Part shown: positions 1-10,459 of the stretch, piece by piece
Numbering within the stretch: position 1 is the first letter of the stretch
Layout of the letters: each line of letters opens with the position of its first letter
Assembly: GCF_001661265.1 (NCBI RefSeq)
Contig: NW_017567001.1
Coordinates: 401,999-465,998 of the forward strand
Length of the DNA: 64,000 nucleotides
Direction of reading: 5' to 3'
Origin: Saitoella complicata NRRL Y-17804
Taxonomy: Eukaryota; Ascomycota; Saitoellomycetes; Saitoellales; Saitoellaceae
The notes under the pieces: generated by a model
Databases searched by the model: none
Told to the model about the DNA's origin: nothing
Seen by the model: the letters and a program-made list of their open reading frames with translations, nothing else
Made by a program: the position numbers and the translations under genes

Positions 1-928
1 AAAACCCCCATCAACGTCTCAATATCCACTTCCCGGATCCTTGGCGCACGCTGCGTTTCGCGGCGTCCAGAGAGTGTATCGAGGAGTTCTGTCGAGATGG
101 GTTGGAGGGTTGGACTGTTCGGCGGGGGGTTGAGGTCGTCGAGGGAGTCGGAGGTTTGAGGAGCGGTATCGGGGTCTGCGGTTGCGAGACTACTATAGCC
201 CGACGGAGAAGGCATGGGGCCCCGACCCGTGAGGGATTTGGGGAGGAATGAAGACGGTACGCGCCACGCTCGTACCCGCCCTGGAACGACCTCCGCTCTC
301 CATCCCAGGCCGACACACCATCCCACCGCAGCACTAACCGCACTCCCCCACCCCTGACTCAACGCGACCTGTGCCGCCAACCCCCACACGAAGATTTTAT
401 CCGTCACGGTAAGAGCCCGGGGAAGGGGTTCGAGGTGGAAGGAGTAAGTTGGGGGGATGAGGGATGCGTAGTGCGCGAGGAGGGAGAAGAGGAGGGGTGT
501 GGGGCCTGGTGGGAGGTAATTTAGTCCGAAGATGGGTCGGAGGAGGAGGAGAAGGAGGGGGCCGAGGAGGGATGTGAGGAACCAGGTTGAGATGATCAGC
601 GAGATGTATTTCCGGCTTCCCATTGCGCGCTCCACGCCTCGTAGGTTGTACACCAGTAATACTGCGAACAGAACTTCGCCTGAGTTGACGTAGGCGAGTT
701 GCCATGTCAGGAGACGGTGAAATTGGTGGTATTGTAGGAGATGGGGAGAGAATTGGATGTGGAGGAGGGGTTGGAGGGAGAGGAGGGGGATGAGGGTTGA
801 TGTGGTGATGAGGTATGTGGAGAGGAACTTCGAGATTGGGGCGTTGCGGAAGCCTGTTGACCCGGTGTTAGCTGCGAGTACAGATCCTGGACGTTGATGG
901 ATTAACCCGATGGTGCTGAGGACAACAT
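1..928 (-). CDS. UBAC2/Dsc2-like rhomboid pseudoprotease, C-terminus cut off by window edge
   Basis: ER membrane rhomboid-like protein of the UBAC2/Dsc2 type, which in fungi belongs to a Golgi/ER ubiquitin-ligase (Dsc) complex. Exon 1 is 928-907 and encodes MLSSAPSG; the intron is 906-854 (GTTAAT donor, GCTAAC branch point, CAG acceptor); exon 2 runs from 853 to base 1. The join gives GFRNAPISKFL, the family's typical N-terminus, followed by a hydrophobic rhomboid-like core containing QYHQFHRLLTWQLAYVNSGE and LRGVERAMGSRKY. A Pro/Ser-rich linker follows, and the frame is still open at base 1, where a UBA-like helix seems to begin (DIETLMG). No Ser-His rhomboid dyad is evident, as expected for a pseudoprotease. 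The C-terminal domain lies outside the window. It is divergent from UAP1. The splice model is inferred but gives a family-like sequence. Confidence 0.8.
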
Positions 929-1239
929 CTTGACCGTTTGATCAGCTGGTTGAGCGGGTGTCGATGGTGGTAGGGTGTACGGAGCGGGTTGCCAGGCGCG
1001 TACAAGCCGCGGTCGACGTCGACGTCCCGAACTACGTGTATAAAACCTTAATTCAAAACCGGACGGGTACCTCACTCTTCATCCTCATCCTACCCTCTTA
1101 AAAAGAACTCCATCCTCTTCACGAATCGAAGGACTCAGTCTCTCACGTCACACCTGCATTCGCCTCAGTCCAGTGACGCACGGACCTCCCCACCCAAAAA
1201 TACTTCCCTCGAACCCCCACACTCGCCCATATAGCAATT
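929..1239. promoter_or_regulatory. Divergent promoter region between UBAC2-like gene and UAP1
   Basis: This 311-base head-to-head spacer holds a TATA-like TATAAAA at 1039-1045, about 195 bases before the UAP1 start codon, so a long 5' leader or a start further downstream is implied. Pyrimidine-rich stretches lie between it and the ATG. No ORF is convincing here. Confidence 0.5.
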
Positions 1240-2775
1240 ATGGACGCAATCAAATCCGTTGTCGAGAAGGTCGTTCCCGGACTCGTGGACACCGCTTCTC
1301 CTCCCTCCGGGGCTCAAGTCGCCGACCTCCGCGCCAAATACGATGCAGCCGGCCAATCCCAGGTCTTCACCTTCTGGGACTCGCTTTCCGACAGCGAGAA
1401 AGCTGCGTTGTACACCCAGTTGTCCGATATTGACCCTGAACGCGTCAACCGTATCGCTACCGAGACCCTCAACCCCGCTCTCACTGCTGAGGGAGACGAC
1501 AAGGTTGAGCCCCTTCCCGCCGCACAGACCGCCTCCACCATCGATGCTTCCGAGTCTCAACTCCAAGCCTGGAGAACGAAGGGTCTTGAGCTTATTGGCG
1601 AGAGCAAGGTTGCTGTTTTGTTGATGGCCGGAGGACAAGGTACCCGTCTCGGGTCCTCTGACCCGAAGGGATGTTTCGATATTGGTCTTCCCTCTCACAA
1701 ATCTCTCTTCCAACTCCAAGCCGAGCGTATTCGTCGCGTCGAGGTCCTCGCCGCCAAACACGCTGGAAAGGCAGCGGGTGAGGTCGTGGTGCCGTGGTAT
1801 GTCATGACCTCCGGGCCCACCCGTGGTCCCACCGAGGCCTTCTTCCAGAAGAACAACTACTTTGGTTTAAAGAAGGAGAACGTCATCGTTTTTGAGCAGG
1901 GTGTCTTGCCTTGCCTCACTAACGACGCCAAGATCATCCTGGAGTCAAAGGGCAAAGTCGCGGTAGCTCCCGACGGCAACGGTGGTCTCTACCGCGGTAT
2001 GATCACCTCCCCCGTCCTCTCCGACCTCGAGAAGAGAGGCATCGAACACGTCCACGCATACTGCGTCGACAACTGTCTCGTCCGCGTCGCAGACCCTACA
2101 TTCATCGGATTCTCCGTCGCCAAAAACGCGGATATCGCGACTAAAGTCGTACGGAAACGCGCGCCCGAGGAGCCGGTTGGACTCATCGTTTTGAAAGGTG
2201 GGAAGCCGGGTGTTGTGGAGTATTCCGAGATTGACGAGGCTTTGACGAAGCAGGTTGAGGAGATGGGGGAGGAGAAGGGGTTGTTGAGGTATCGGGCTGC
2301 TAATATCGTGAATCACTACTACCATATCAGGTTCTTGTCGAAGATCCCGGTGTGGTGCGATAACCTGCCACACCACATCGCACGCAAGAAGATCCCATAC
2401 GTCGACCTCGAATCAGGCGAAACCGTCAAACCCTCAAAGCCAAACGGCATCAAACTCGAACAATTCGTCTTTGACGTCTTCCCCTTCATCTCGTTGGACA
2501 ATTTCGCCTGTCTTGAGGTTAAACGCGAGGATGAGTTCTCGCCGCTCAAGAATGCTAGGGGCGCGGGTGAGGATGATCCCGATACCTCGAAGAAGGATAT
2601 TATGGCGCAGGGGAGGAAGTGGGTTGAGGCTGCAGGTGGGGTTGTGGAGGGGGAGAGCGAGGAGGAGAGTGGGGTTGAGGTTAGTCCGTTGGTGTCGTAT
2701 GATGGGGAGGGGTTGGAGGGGTATGTTAAGGGAAAGACGTTGAGGGCGCCCGTTAAGATTGAGGCGGATGAGTAA
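1240..2775 (+). CDS. UAP1: UDP-N-acetylglucosamine pyrophosphorylase
   Basis: Catalyses UTP + GlcNAc-1-phosphate to UDP-GlcNAc, the cytosolic precursor for chitin, N-glycans and GPI anchors. The single 511-codon frame has the nucleotide-binding signature [12 protein letters not shown] with the GGQGTRLG loop at residues 131-138, a following DPKGCFDIG, and the [11 protein letters not shown] substrate loop near residue 245. Length fits the family (yeast QRI1 477 aa, human about 520). The ATG at 1240 is the first in frame and gives a normal N-terminal helix. Codon use shifts from C-ending codons in the first two thirds to GGG/GAG/TTG-rich codons at the 3' end. Divergent from the UBAC2-like gene. 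Identification is very secure. Confidence 0.96.
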   Translation: MDAIKSVVEKVVPGLVDTASPPSGAQVADLRAKYDAAGQSQVFTFWDSLSDSEKAALYTQLSDIDPERVNRIATETLNPALTAEGDDKVEPLPAAQTASTIDASESQLQAWRTKGLELIGESKVAVLLMAGGQGTRLGSSDPKGCFDIGLPSHKSLFQLQAERIRRVEVLAAKHAGKAAGEVVVPWYVMTSGPTRGPTEAFFQKNNYFGLKKENVIVFEQGVLPCLTNDAKIILESKGKVAVAPDGNGGLYRGMITSPVLSDLEKRGIEHVHAYCVDNCLVRVADPTFIGFSVAKNADIATKVVRKRAPEEPVGLIVLKGGKPGVVEYSEIDEALTKQVEEMGEEKGLLRYRAANIVNHYYHIRFLSKIPVWCDNLPHHIARKKIPYVDLESGETVKPSKPNGIKLEQFVFDVFPFISLDNFACLEVKREDEFSPLKNARGAGEDDPDTSKKDIMAQGRKWVEAAGGVVEGESEEESGVEVSPLVSYDGEGLEGYVKGKTLRAPVKIEADE

Positions 2776-2917
2776 GGGTGGTAAGATGCGTGACTGTAGG
2801 GATGTAGGATATTACATTATAGTGACATTGCTTATGGATTCTATGAACTTGCTTCTTGAGTGTTGATGATTGCAAAACCTGTCCACCTAAAAAGTCACAC
2901 GCCCATCATCCACCCCC

Positions 2918-3876
2918 TCACCTCCTCCTCTTCACATTCTGAGGCTCAACGGTCTCTTCCCTGTCATCACCACTCATTACCCTCCCCGCCGTTCTTTTCC
3001 TCCCACTGTACGTCTCTGTAAACTGACTACTGGTATGCTTCTCCTCCTCCTCCTCCTCTCCTCCAAAATCTAGCTCAGTATCTCCAGGACTATGCGCCCC
3101 CGAATTAAGAAACATCATCATGATCTGCGCTGCCGCCGAATCTTCACTCCCGGGTCTAAGCCCTGGACTCGAGCCCTGACAACCGTTCACCAGAGGTCTG
3201 CTTGAATCCAGGCCAAAGTGTAGCGCTAGAGCTTCGTGACGGGGATGCATAGGATTTGGGTTTCGTTTCCGCTCCGGACTCGCGGTAAAGAAGGGCGGAA
3301 ATACCAACGGACTCTGCTGTAACTGTAGTTGTGTCTGCAAACTCGGTACGCGTCGATGACTCCGACTGGTACGTGAATGATGGTGTTTTGAGCTTGGGTT
3401 TGAGTCGAAGCGGGTACGTGTCGGCGTTGTGGGGTGGGAGGTGAGTCCATTGTAGATTGAGGAGGGGCGGGAGGAGGCGGGGTTTAGTTCTGGGTGGTCC
3501 CAGACTGTTTCGAGGTCTTTTCGTCCTTCATCCTGGTCTGGTTGTTTGGTAGTGAAAGACAAAACAGGGAGGAGCATCTTTTGCTGTACATGGCGGCTAT
3601 CATCGTCGGGGTGAAATGTCGAGGCCGAGGCGTGCGACAATGTGCCCATTGGTAGCCTGTGAGTATGTACCCTCCCCCCCAAGTACCTCTCCTCCAACTC
3701 CGATATCGTACTGGTCTGGTGATTATGCGATGCTTTCCAATGTGCGTAACTCAATGTCGTACGTAACTTTTTCGTGAGCTGTATGGAACGAACATTAGCC
3801 TACCATCGTCCTTGGGAGACAGGGATCTGGTTCGCTTTCACACCTCCTGGATTCGGGCACTCGTGCTAAGCTCCAT
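2918..3876 (-). CDS. Low-complexity nuclear-type protein; candidate Whi5/Nrm1-like G1/S repressor
   Basis: Two exons: 3876-3844 (MELSTSARIQE) and 3778-2918, split by a 65-nt intron (GTGTGA donor, GGCTAATG branch point, TACAG acceptor), giving about 297 residues. The 3' exon alone has no ATG at its 5' end, so the upstream exon is needed. The join creates an N-terminal helix reading RIQELTKKLRTTLSYAHWK, which resembles the short GTB-type motif (L-x-TRL-x-x-A-x-x-K) by which Whi5/Nrm1-type proteins bind SBF/MBF. The rest is Ser/Pro/His-rich and disordered, with a six-Glu run coded near 3037-3060 and a basic tail ending KRRR that could be a nuclear localisation signal. Many SP/TP sites would suit CDK control. 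The function is inference from one motif; it could be an unrelated disordered protein. Confidence 0.55.
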
Positions 3877-4134
3877 CACGAACGAAGAAGAGAGTACGAG
3901 AGGGAGGGGAGAGGAGGAGGAGGAGGAGGAGGTCAAGCGGCTCGTTTGGGGGACGGGCGAAGATCGTGTGGCGTGTAGATGAGCTCGAGGCTTGAGCGTG
4001 GGTATGGGGTATATTAGAGTTCAATTAGAAATCTCGAGCCATGAAACGATGCATTTGGTAAAGTGTGTCGAAGAGGTCTATATGTAGTTATGGGGATTTT
4101 CCCTATCCTACTCATATGGCTCCTGATTGTCGGT

Positions 4135-5377
4135 TCATCGAATCTCTCCCAAGATAATCTTCCGATCCGTCGACGCAGACATAACTGTAAGGCCCATCGA
4201 TTAGCACGCAAATCGCAGCATGACGTCAATGCATCTTACCAATCGGCTCAATCGGCGAAAACTGCACATCATTAACACACCCCGAATGCCCGGGCAACGC
4301 ATATTCCACACTCCCACTTTCCGATTCCCAGACATACACGACGCCATCACTCCCTCCCGCCCCGACTCTCTTCCCGTCAGCGCTCCAACTCGCTCTCTGT
4401 AGATTTTTCTCGAAGCCGTGGAGAGCTTTTCCGTGGGGTGCGGTGAGGGTGCGGATGAGGCGGGTGGGGGAGGAGGTGAAGGGTGCGATATCCCATATTC
4501 GGAGGGTGGAGTCCATGGAGTAGGAGAGGAGGCGAGGTGAGGAGGACGAGGGGGAGATGGAGAGGGAAGTTATTGTGTTGGTGTGGCCTTGGAGGGTGTA
4601 GGCAATTGTTCGGGTTCGCATGTCCCAGACCTGTACCAAAACTTGTTAGCAAACTTGCAAGACTACTGCCAAAGCCAAGTACCTTGATTGTGTTGTCGAG
4701 GCCACCGGTGAAGAGTTGGTCTCCGGCTTCTGAGAACGCGACGGCGGTGACGGGGTATTTATTCTCCATCGAATCCACCGCCAACTTCTCCCTCGAATCC
4801 CACAACGAGACCCAACCATCATCACTCCCACTAACCAACATCTCATTCCCCCTCCGATACACATCAACAGTATTAACAATATCCTCATGCCCAACGTGTT
4901 TCTTCACCCTCTTTCCACTCTCTACGTCCCATGTTCCCAATGTCGTGTCGGCGCTGGCGGAGTAGATGGTCTTCGAATCACGGGACCAAGCGACGTCGAG
5001 GATTGCGGCTTTGTGTCCGGTAACGATGCCGTAGTTTGAACAATCGTTGTATGTGTTCCAGAGGAGAATTGAGCGGTCGAAGGAGGCAGAGGCGATGTGT
5101 TGCCCTGTTGGGTCGAAGCGGGATGCGAAGATTTCGCCCTGTAGGGTCCATGTCAGCCACACTCGTTTTCAAGGTGAAGCACGGTTCATACCGAATGACC
5201 AGTTAGGTGCATGTTGGGAGCCTGAAGTCCCGATGTTCGGGATACACTTTGGATCAAGGCACCTCCATTGCCGGAGCCGACGAGGGAGACTTGTTGGTTG
5301 TTTTGCGCGTTTGTGCGGGGTTTTTTGGAGACGACGAGATGGCCTCCTGAAGGTGGAGGGGATTTTCTTTTGTCCAT
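4135..5377 (-). CDS. SNRNP40: U5 snRNP 40 kDa WD40 protein (SNRNP40/Cwf17/Spf38 family)
   Basis: Spliceosomal WD40 propeller of the U5 snRNP. Four exons: 5377-5192, 5138-4683, 4630-4240 and 4184-4135; introns are 53, 52 and 55 nt. The product is 360 aa, close to human SNRNP40 (357). The N-terminus starts MDKRKS, then a Gln/Asn-rich linker, LQAPNMHLTGHSGEIFASRF, and seven WD repeats with the family features FDRSILLWN, YGIVTGH, GGLDNTIKVWD, MDSTLRIWD, HGFEKNLQRASWS and GSDGVVYVWE. The last 50-nt exon is essential: it restores the C-terminal blade ending STDRKIILGEIR. An upstream in-frame ATG at 5464 exists, but the chosen start matches family N-termini. Head-to-head with BET3, with 251 bases between starts. 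Confidence 0.93.
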
Positions 5378-5628
5378 TGCGATTGAAGGGGATGGTGTAG
5401 GTGTTGGAGGATGTGCGTGGAGGTGCAGGACGCGTGCAGCCGAGCAACGCGGTAACGACGACACGAGTAGGGATTACGAGAAGTGAAGTAAGTGAAGGTG
5501 GGTGTTTTGAAAACCTTTAAGAGGGGTCCTTGAGACTGACAATCTCCCAGATAAAGAAGGTCTTCAAGGACGTGACGCACAAAGACACAACCGACTGGTC
5601 TACACGAACGTCATACAGCACCAACAAC

Positions 5629-6422
5629 ATGTCAAGACACGCCCGAGTAGGGGAGGAAGTTTGGAAGGGGCGAGAGAAGATTGTGCGTGGCCGAAAATTG
5701 GTCGTATAACCGTCCTAGACGGCTAACTTTCTCACTCACAGAACGCCGAACTCTTCACCCTGACATATGGCTCCATCGTGGCACAATTATGCAAAGACTG
5801 TGATGATTATGCGGAGGTGAATAAGCAGTTAGACAAGATGTATGCTTGCGGCCCTGATTTGTGGGGATTTATGCTGATTGCTTGGTGTAGGGGATACAAT
5901 ATCGGTGTACGCCTGATAGAGGACTTCTTGGCAAGATCAGGGACAGGACGGTGTCACGACTTCAAAGAGACCGCAGAAGTCATCTCAAAGGTGAAACTGA
6001 CCCTCTGGTTCTTTTTAACCGGAAACGCGGCATGTGCTGACGGGCATCTTCACAGGTCGGCTTCAAGATGTTCCTCAACATCGCACCCACAGTCACCAAC
6101 ATCTCCACAGACGGCAAGACCTTCTCACTGATCTTTGACGAAAACCCATTAGCGGAGTTCGTTGAGATACCGGATGACGGCAAGGCACAGACGGAGTTAT
6201 GGTATTCGAATGTGTTGTGTGGCGTATTACGGGGTTCTCTGGAAATGGTATTTTTCCCTGATATGCCCAGCTGAGTTTGCGGGGCTAACATGGAGGATAC
6301 AGGTACAAATGGCTGTGGAGGTTAGTTTTGTGAGTGATGTGCTGAGAGGGGATGAGCAGACGGAGATGAGGTTGACGCTGGTACGGATGTTGGAGGAGGA
6401 GATGCCTCCAGGAGAGGATTAG
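5629..6422 (+). CDS. BET3: TRAPP complex subunit Bet3/TRAPPC3
   Basis: Core subunit of the TRAPP tethering complex and Ypt1/Rab1 exchange factor, acting in ER-Golgi traffic. Five exons: 5629-5682, 5742-5839, 5891-5990, 6056-6247 and 6303-6422, with introns of 59, 51, 65 and 55 nt. The product is 187 aa (human 180). Diagnostic stretches are [41 protein letters not shown] (with the conserved acylated Cys), FKMFLNI and [16 protein letters not shown]. All four joins keep phase and reconstruct conserved sequence. This is the most intron-dense gene in the window relative to its size. Divergent from SNRNP40. Confidence 0.95.
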
Positions 6423-6877
6423 ACGACTACAAGCAAGGCAGGGCGAAGGGATAAAGATACGATATACCCTCCGGACAAACACATCACAACATGGGGCTTC
6501 GCACGGAAACATATCGATGACGTACGTAGCCAGTAGGCGAACGACGGTGACACGCTCAACGGCAAGCCAACCGCAGTAAAGAGTAATAGGTGAAAAGAAA
6601 AGAAGAACAGCTTCGAATAAGCTTCCCTTGGTTTCCTCGCCTCCCAACGGGGGTGTTGGTCTTGTGAGGTACTAGCTTGCCAGGCAACCCCAGACGACAG
6701 CGTCGCGGTGTGCCCAAGTCCGCCCTGAAGCTGGAGCTGCCGACCGAGTCGCACCGAGCGCAACAGACCCGCACACAAGTGATCCTTGATCCCTACCTGA
6801 ATTGACTTCGACAGATCTTCTGTTTTTCCCTCTCGGATCCACCGCGTCTTTCCACACGGGTTACGGGTTGACACAGC
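6423..6877. other. Intergenic, 455 bases: BET3 3' end and LisH-gene promoter
   Basis: No supported ORF. Minus-strand frames here are antisense to nothing and lack family features. The last 100 bases before the ATG at 6878 are a pyrimidine-rich leader containing a TTCGACAGAT stretch. Confidence 0.4.
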
Positions 6878-9683
6878 ATGAACGGTGCCGCCGGATCCAC
6901 GGCGCAATCACCTCGTGCTGCTCCGCCGTTGACGAGTAGCTCCTCCAATGCTTCGAACTCGAATCAGAATCAACAGCAGATGCAGTCGAATGAGATGTTA
7001 CAGGTTTATATCTATGATTATCTCCTCAAGCAGGGACTTCCTGACTCGGCGCGGGCGTTCTTGAACGAGGTAGATTATCCGGTGACGGGGAGTGGGATGC
7101 AGGGTTCCCCGTCACAGGGATCTGGATCGCGGGATGGACATGGAGGACAGAGAGAGGATCAGACGTTGGAGTCTTCCATCCCGTCTGATATGGAGCAGAA
7201 TCCTCGTAAGCGGCCGGCGCCTAATGATGATGCTGATACGGGTGCCGATCAGGAACGGCGTAAGATCGGTAAACATGAGGACTTGTTGCCGGCTGCTGTG
7301 CCTATTGACGCGCCAGATGGGTTTCTTTTGGAGTGGTGGACGATCTTTTGGGATATATTTACGGCGAGGAGCGGGAAGGGCGGATCGGTGTCTGCGAGCG
7401 CGTACATCGCGCATCAACAGGTTCGGATTTTTTATCTGGTATCCTAAGTGATCGTTACTAACGTTGGTATTCGAACAGAGAATGAGGCAAGAAGCGCAAC
7501 AACGTGGCATGAACGCGATGGGTCAGCAACACCCCGGATACGCCGGCGTCCCCGGCCAGCCCATGAACGGCCAGCAGTTCGGCCAGCAGTTCGGTCCTAA
7601 TATGCGCGTAGTGAACGGCATGCCAACAGTCGTCGGTGGCCTCGAGCCTAACATGACACCTCAGCAACAGCAGCGTGAAATGCTCATGCGCCAGGCTATG
7701 CTCAACAATCAGCGCAAGGGGAATACGATCTTCCCGCAGAACGCGCAGACCCAACAGCAGCTTCATATGTTACGTCAAGCTCAGATTCAACAGGTTCAGC
7801 AGCAGCAACAGCAGCAGCAACAACAGGCGCAACAGGTGCAGGCTCAGCAGCAGCAACAGCAGGGACAGTTCTCTGAGGAGGCCCAAGAGGGTCGCATGGG
7901 ATCGCCCGCTGGTGCTCAAGCTACGTCGCCTACAAAGCGCCAGCGCCTTTCGCCCGAGGGTCAGCAGGGTCAGCTCCCAACTCAGCCTGGACAGCCTCAG
8001 CAGCCCATGCAGGGTATGCCTCAGAACCCCCAACAGGTTGCCCAAGCGCGTCAACAAGCCATGCAGCAACAACAGATGATGTTGAACATTGGAATGAACT
8101 CTGCCGCACTGACTCCTCAGCAGTTAATGGCTTTCCAGCAACAGACCAATAACCCCCTCTTGCAGAAGCAGAACCCGCAGATGAATATCGCTAGCTATAC
8201 GCAGAGCCTCATGTCGCAACAACAGCGTGCGTTGAATGCGGCAAAGGGAGCGCCGATGCCCGGGCAGATGAACCAGATGGGTGGAAATGGTATGCCTGGT
8301 CAAGATCCCTCTGGTCAGTTGAACCTTGAGGGTATGCAGCCGCATGTGCAGCAACAGTTCATGAGGCAGTTGGCGCATCAGCAGAACCAGGCCGGTGCGA
8401 ATGGTAACATGGCTTTGGCGGAGTACCAGTCTCAGTTGATGGTTTTGGAGAAACAGAACAAGGAGCGCCTCTTGGCTGCGCGTCAAGAGCAGGACAGGGG
8501 CGGATCGAGCGAGGCGCCTGGTCAGAACTTCCAGGATATGTCGCCTCAAACGACGCGTACTGGCCAGGTTCAGCCGTCTCCTCAGCCCGGATCGTTGGCG
8601 CTGGAGAAGCGTGGTACCCCCAAGATGGGACACATCGCTAATCCCAACTCCCCAGTCCCTGACTCGCAGGGTCCGCCGCGTGGTCCGTCCCCTGCGACCT
8701 TCAATGGCCAGGAGATGGATCCTCGCCAAATGATGATGTACCAGCAAATCAAGCAGCAGCAGAGTATGAATGATAACCTCCCTCAGGGCATGATGATGGG
8801 TCCGAACGGACAGATCACGCGTACCCCGTCCATGGCTGGTGCGGGTGGTCAGCCTGGATACATGCCTAATGGGGCTATGCAGCAGATGGGTATGATGAAT
8901 GGAGGCAACCAGCAGGAACAGATGATGCGTCTGCGTCAACAAAACCCGGCGTTGTGGCACCAGCAGCAGCAACAACTCGCACAACAGATGCAGCTTCAGC
9001 AAATGAGGGCGCAGCAAATGGCTGCCCAACAGCAGCAGGGTCAAGGACAGGTGGGCCCTCAGGGACCACAGGGACCGCAGCAGCAGCCGATGAACCCCTC
9101 TCAGCAGATGCCGCCTCCTCAGGCGCCGCCGCAGCAGCCTCAGCAACGTAACCCGCAGAACGAGGCTCCGTCGCCGAGTTTGTCGAATGCGCAGCCGCCT
9201 ACGCCTACACAAAGCCACAAGCCCGCTCCGAAGGGTAAGAAAGAACCGAAAGAGCCGAAGCCCAAGAAGGGCGGCGGCAAGAAGAACGCACCCGCTGCCC
9301 CCACACCGGCTACACCTCAGGCTACTTCGGAGCCTCCTACGCCTACTACGCCCATCACTCCTCAGCACCCTCAGAGCTTCAGCTTGAACCCCATGATGGG
9401 CGGTAACCCCATGCAAGCACCTACGTCGAACCCCTCCAACCCTCCTCAGCTCCAGCAGCAGACTTCACAGCCTGATCCGGCGCCATTCACGGCTATCGAC
9501 ACGGGTGCTGACTCGAGTACCTTATTTGGCGAGTTTGGAATGGGCGATACGGACCCCAACATGGACGCGTTCGACTTCGATGCGTTTTTGACCACTACGG
9601 CTGATGATGGCGCGGGTGGTGGGTTCGACACGAGCTTTGGCTTTACCTTTGGTGATGGCGTCGAAGCTGGTGCTGATGCGTGA
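6878..9683 (+). CDS. LisH/LUFS-domain, glutamine-rich transcriptional regulator (Flo8/Som1/SSDP type)
   Basis: Two exons, 6878-7420 and 7479-9683, join through a 58-nt intron with a perfect TACTAAC branch point; the product is 915 aa. Residues about 36-70 form a LisH motif (LQVYIYDYLLKQGLPDSARAF). Residues about 146-170 read DGFLLEWWTIFWDIFTAR, the LUFS signature shared by LEUNIG, Flo8/Som1 and single-stranded DNA-binding (SSDP) co-regulators. The remainder is Gln/Met/Pro-rich and disordered with long Q runs (about 7797-7860). A Lys-rich PKGKKEPKEPKPKKGGGKK patch, probably nuclear localisation, precedes an acidic C-terminus (DPNMDAFDFDAFL), a plausible activation domain. In ascomycetes, Flo8/Som1 acts downstream of PKA in adhesion, conidiation and filamentation. 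The exact orthology is open. Confidence 0.88.
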
Positions 9684-10459
9684 ATTTGAATGAGAATGAA
9701 AATTGGAGAAGGTGGGTGTGGTGGTGCTAGGCCTGGTGGTAACTTTGGATTATAATGGCGTTTTTTTGGGATGGTATGTGTTTCGGATGGATTTTATGAG
9801 AGCGAAAGTTTAAAAGGAGGGGTGTCTTTGTCATATGTGCTAATTTCTCTTGGATAATTTGCGAGTTGTTCTGTCCATTTGGTCGTTATCTTTCTTCAAT
9901 TTTGATGCTTTGGCGCGAGAGCAAGTTAGTTTCTCATGATCATGTACCGGAGCTTATTTTACAAAACTTTAATACAACGTAACGAATGATGAATGCATGA
10001 TACGTCCCTCTTTCATGTCTTGTATTAATACATGGTCTGTGATTGGGTACGTGTTCTTGGGCCTAACCTGTTGACATCGACCGACCTCGTTCAAGTACCG
10101 CCTAAACTAGCGCTTTGGTTCCGAACGTGAGAAACGGCTTGTTTCCCTGGAGGAAGAAATCCCATAAAGAGGGTATAGCCATAGTTAACTGCTCGATTTT
10201 GAGTTATTCTTTTTTGAGGTCACTCAAGAGGTTTAAATTTGAAGGACGGGGCGGCTCGGGTCATATTCCTCGTTCGGGCTTAAGCTTCGAATTCATGATC
10301 GCCGACGTCCGGTCCCGAGCTCGAGGTTAATTGCGGCACCGCAAGATTGGAAGCAAAGGGCTCCTTCACGATATTTTTCATATGAAATAAATCGTTGGAG
10401 TATATAAACTCTGTTATCACCCTTTCGTCAAGTACTCGCAATGCTTACTGCGTCTACAG
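9684..10459. promoter_or_regulatory. Intergenic 776 bases with TATA box of the P450 gene
   Basis: AT-richer spacer with no convincing ORF. A canonical TATATAAA lies at 10401-10408, 59 bases before the P450 ATG at 10460. A second ATG at 10441 opens a short overlapping frame that ends near 10514. The sequence before the main ATG (CTACAG) also looks like a splice acceptor, so a 5' exon cannot be excluded. Confidence 0.45.

Noticed and set aside
4221-4228. Perfect CRE palindrome TGACGTCA
   Set aside because: It lies inside the last intron of SNRNP40, far from a start codon, so a promoter role is unlikely.
8124-9416. 430-codon minus-strand frame across the Gln-rich gene
   Set aside because: It is the antisense of CAG/CAA-rich coding DNA, which automatically yields long Leu/Arg-rich frames. 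No family feature.
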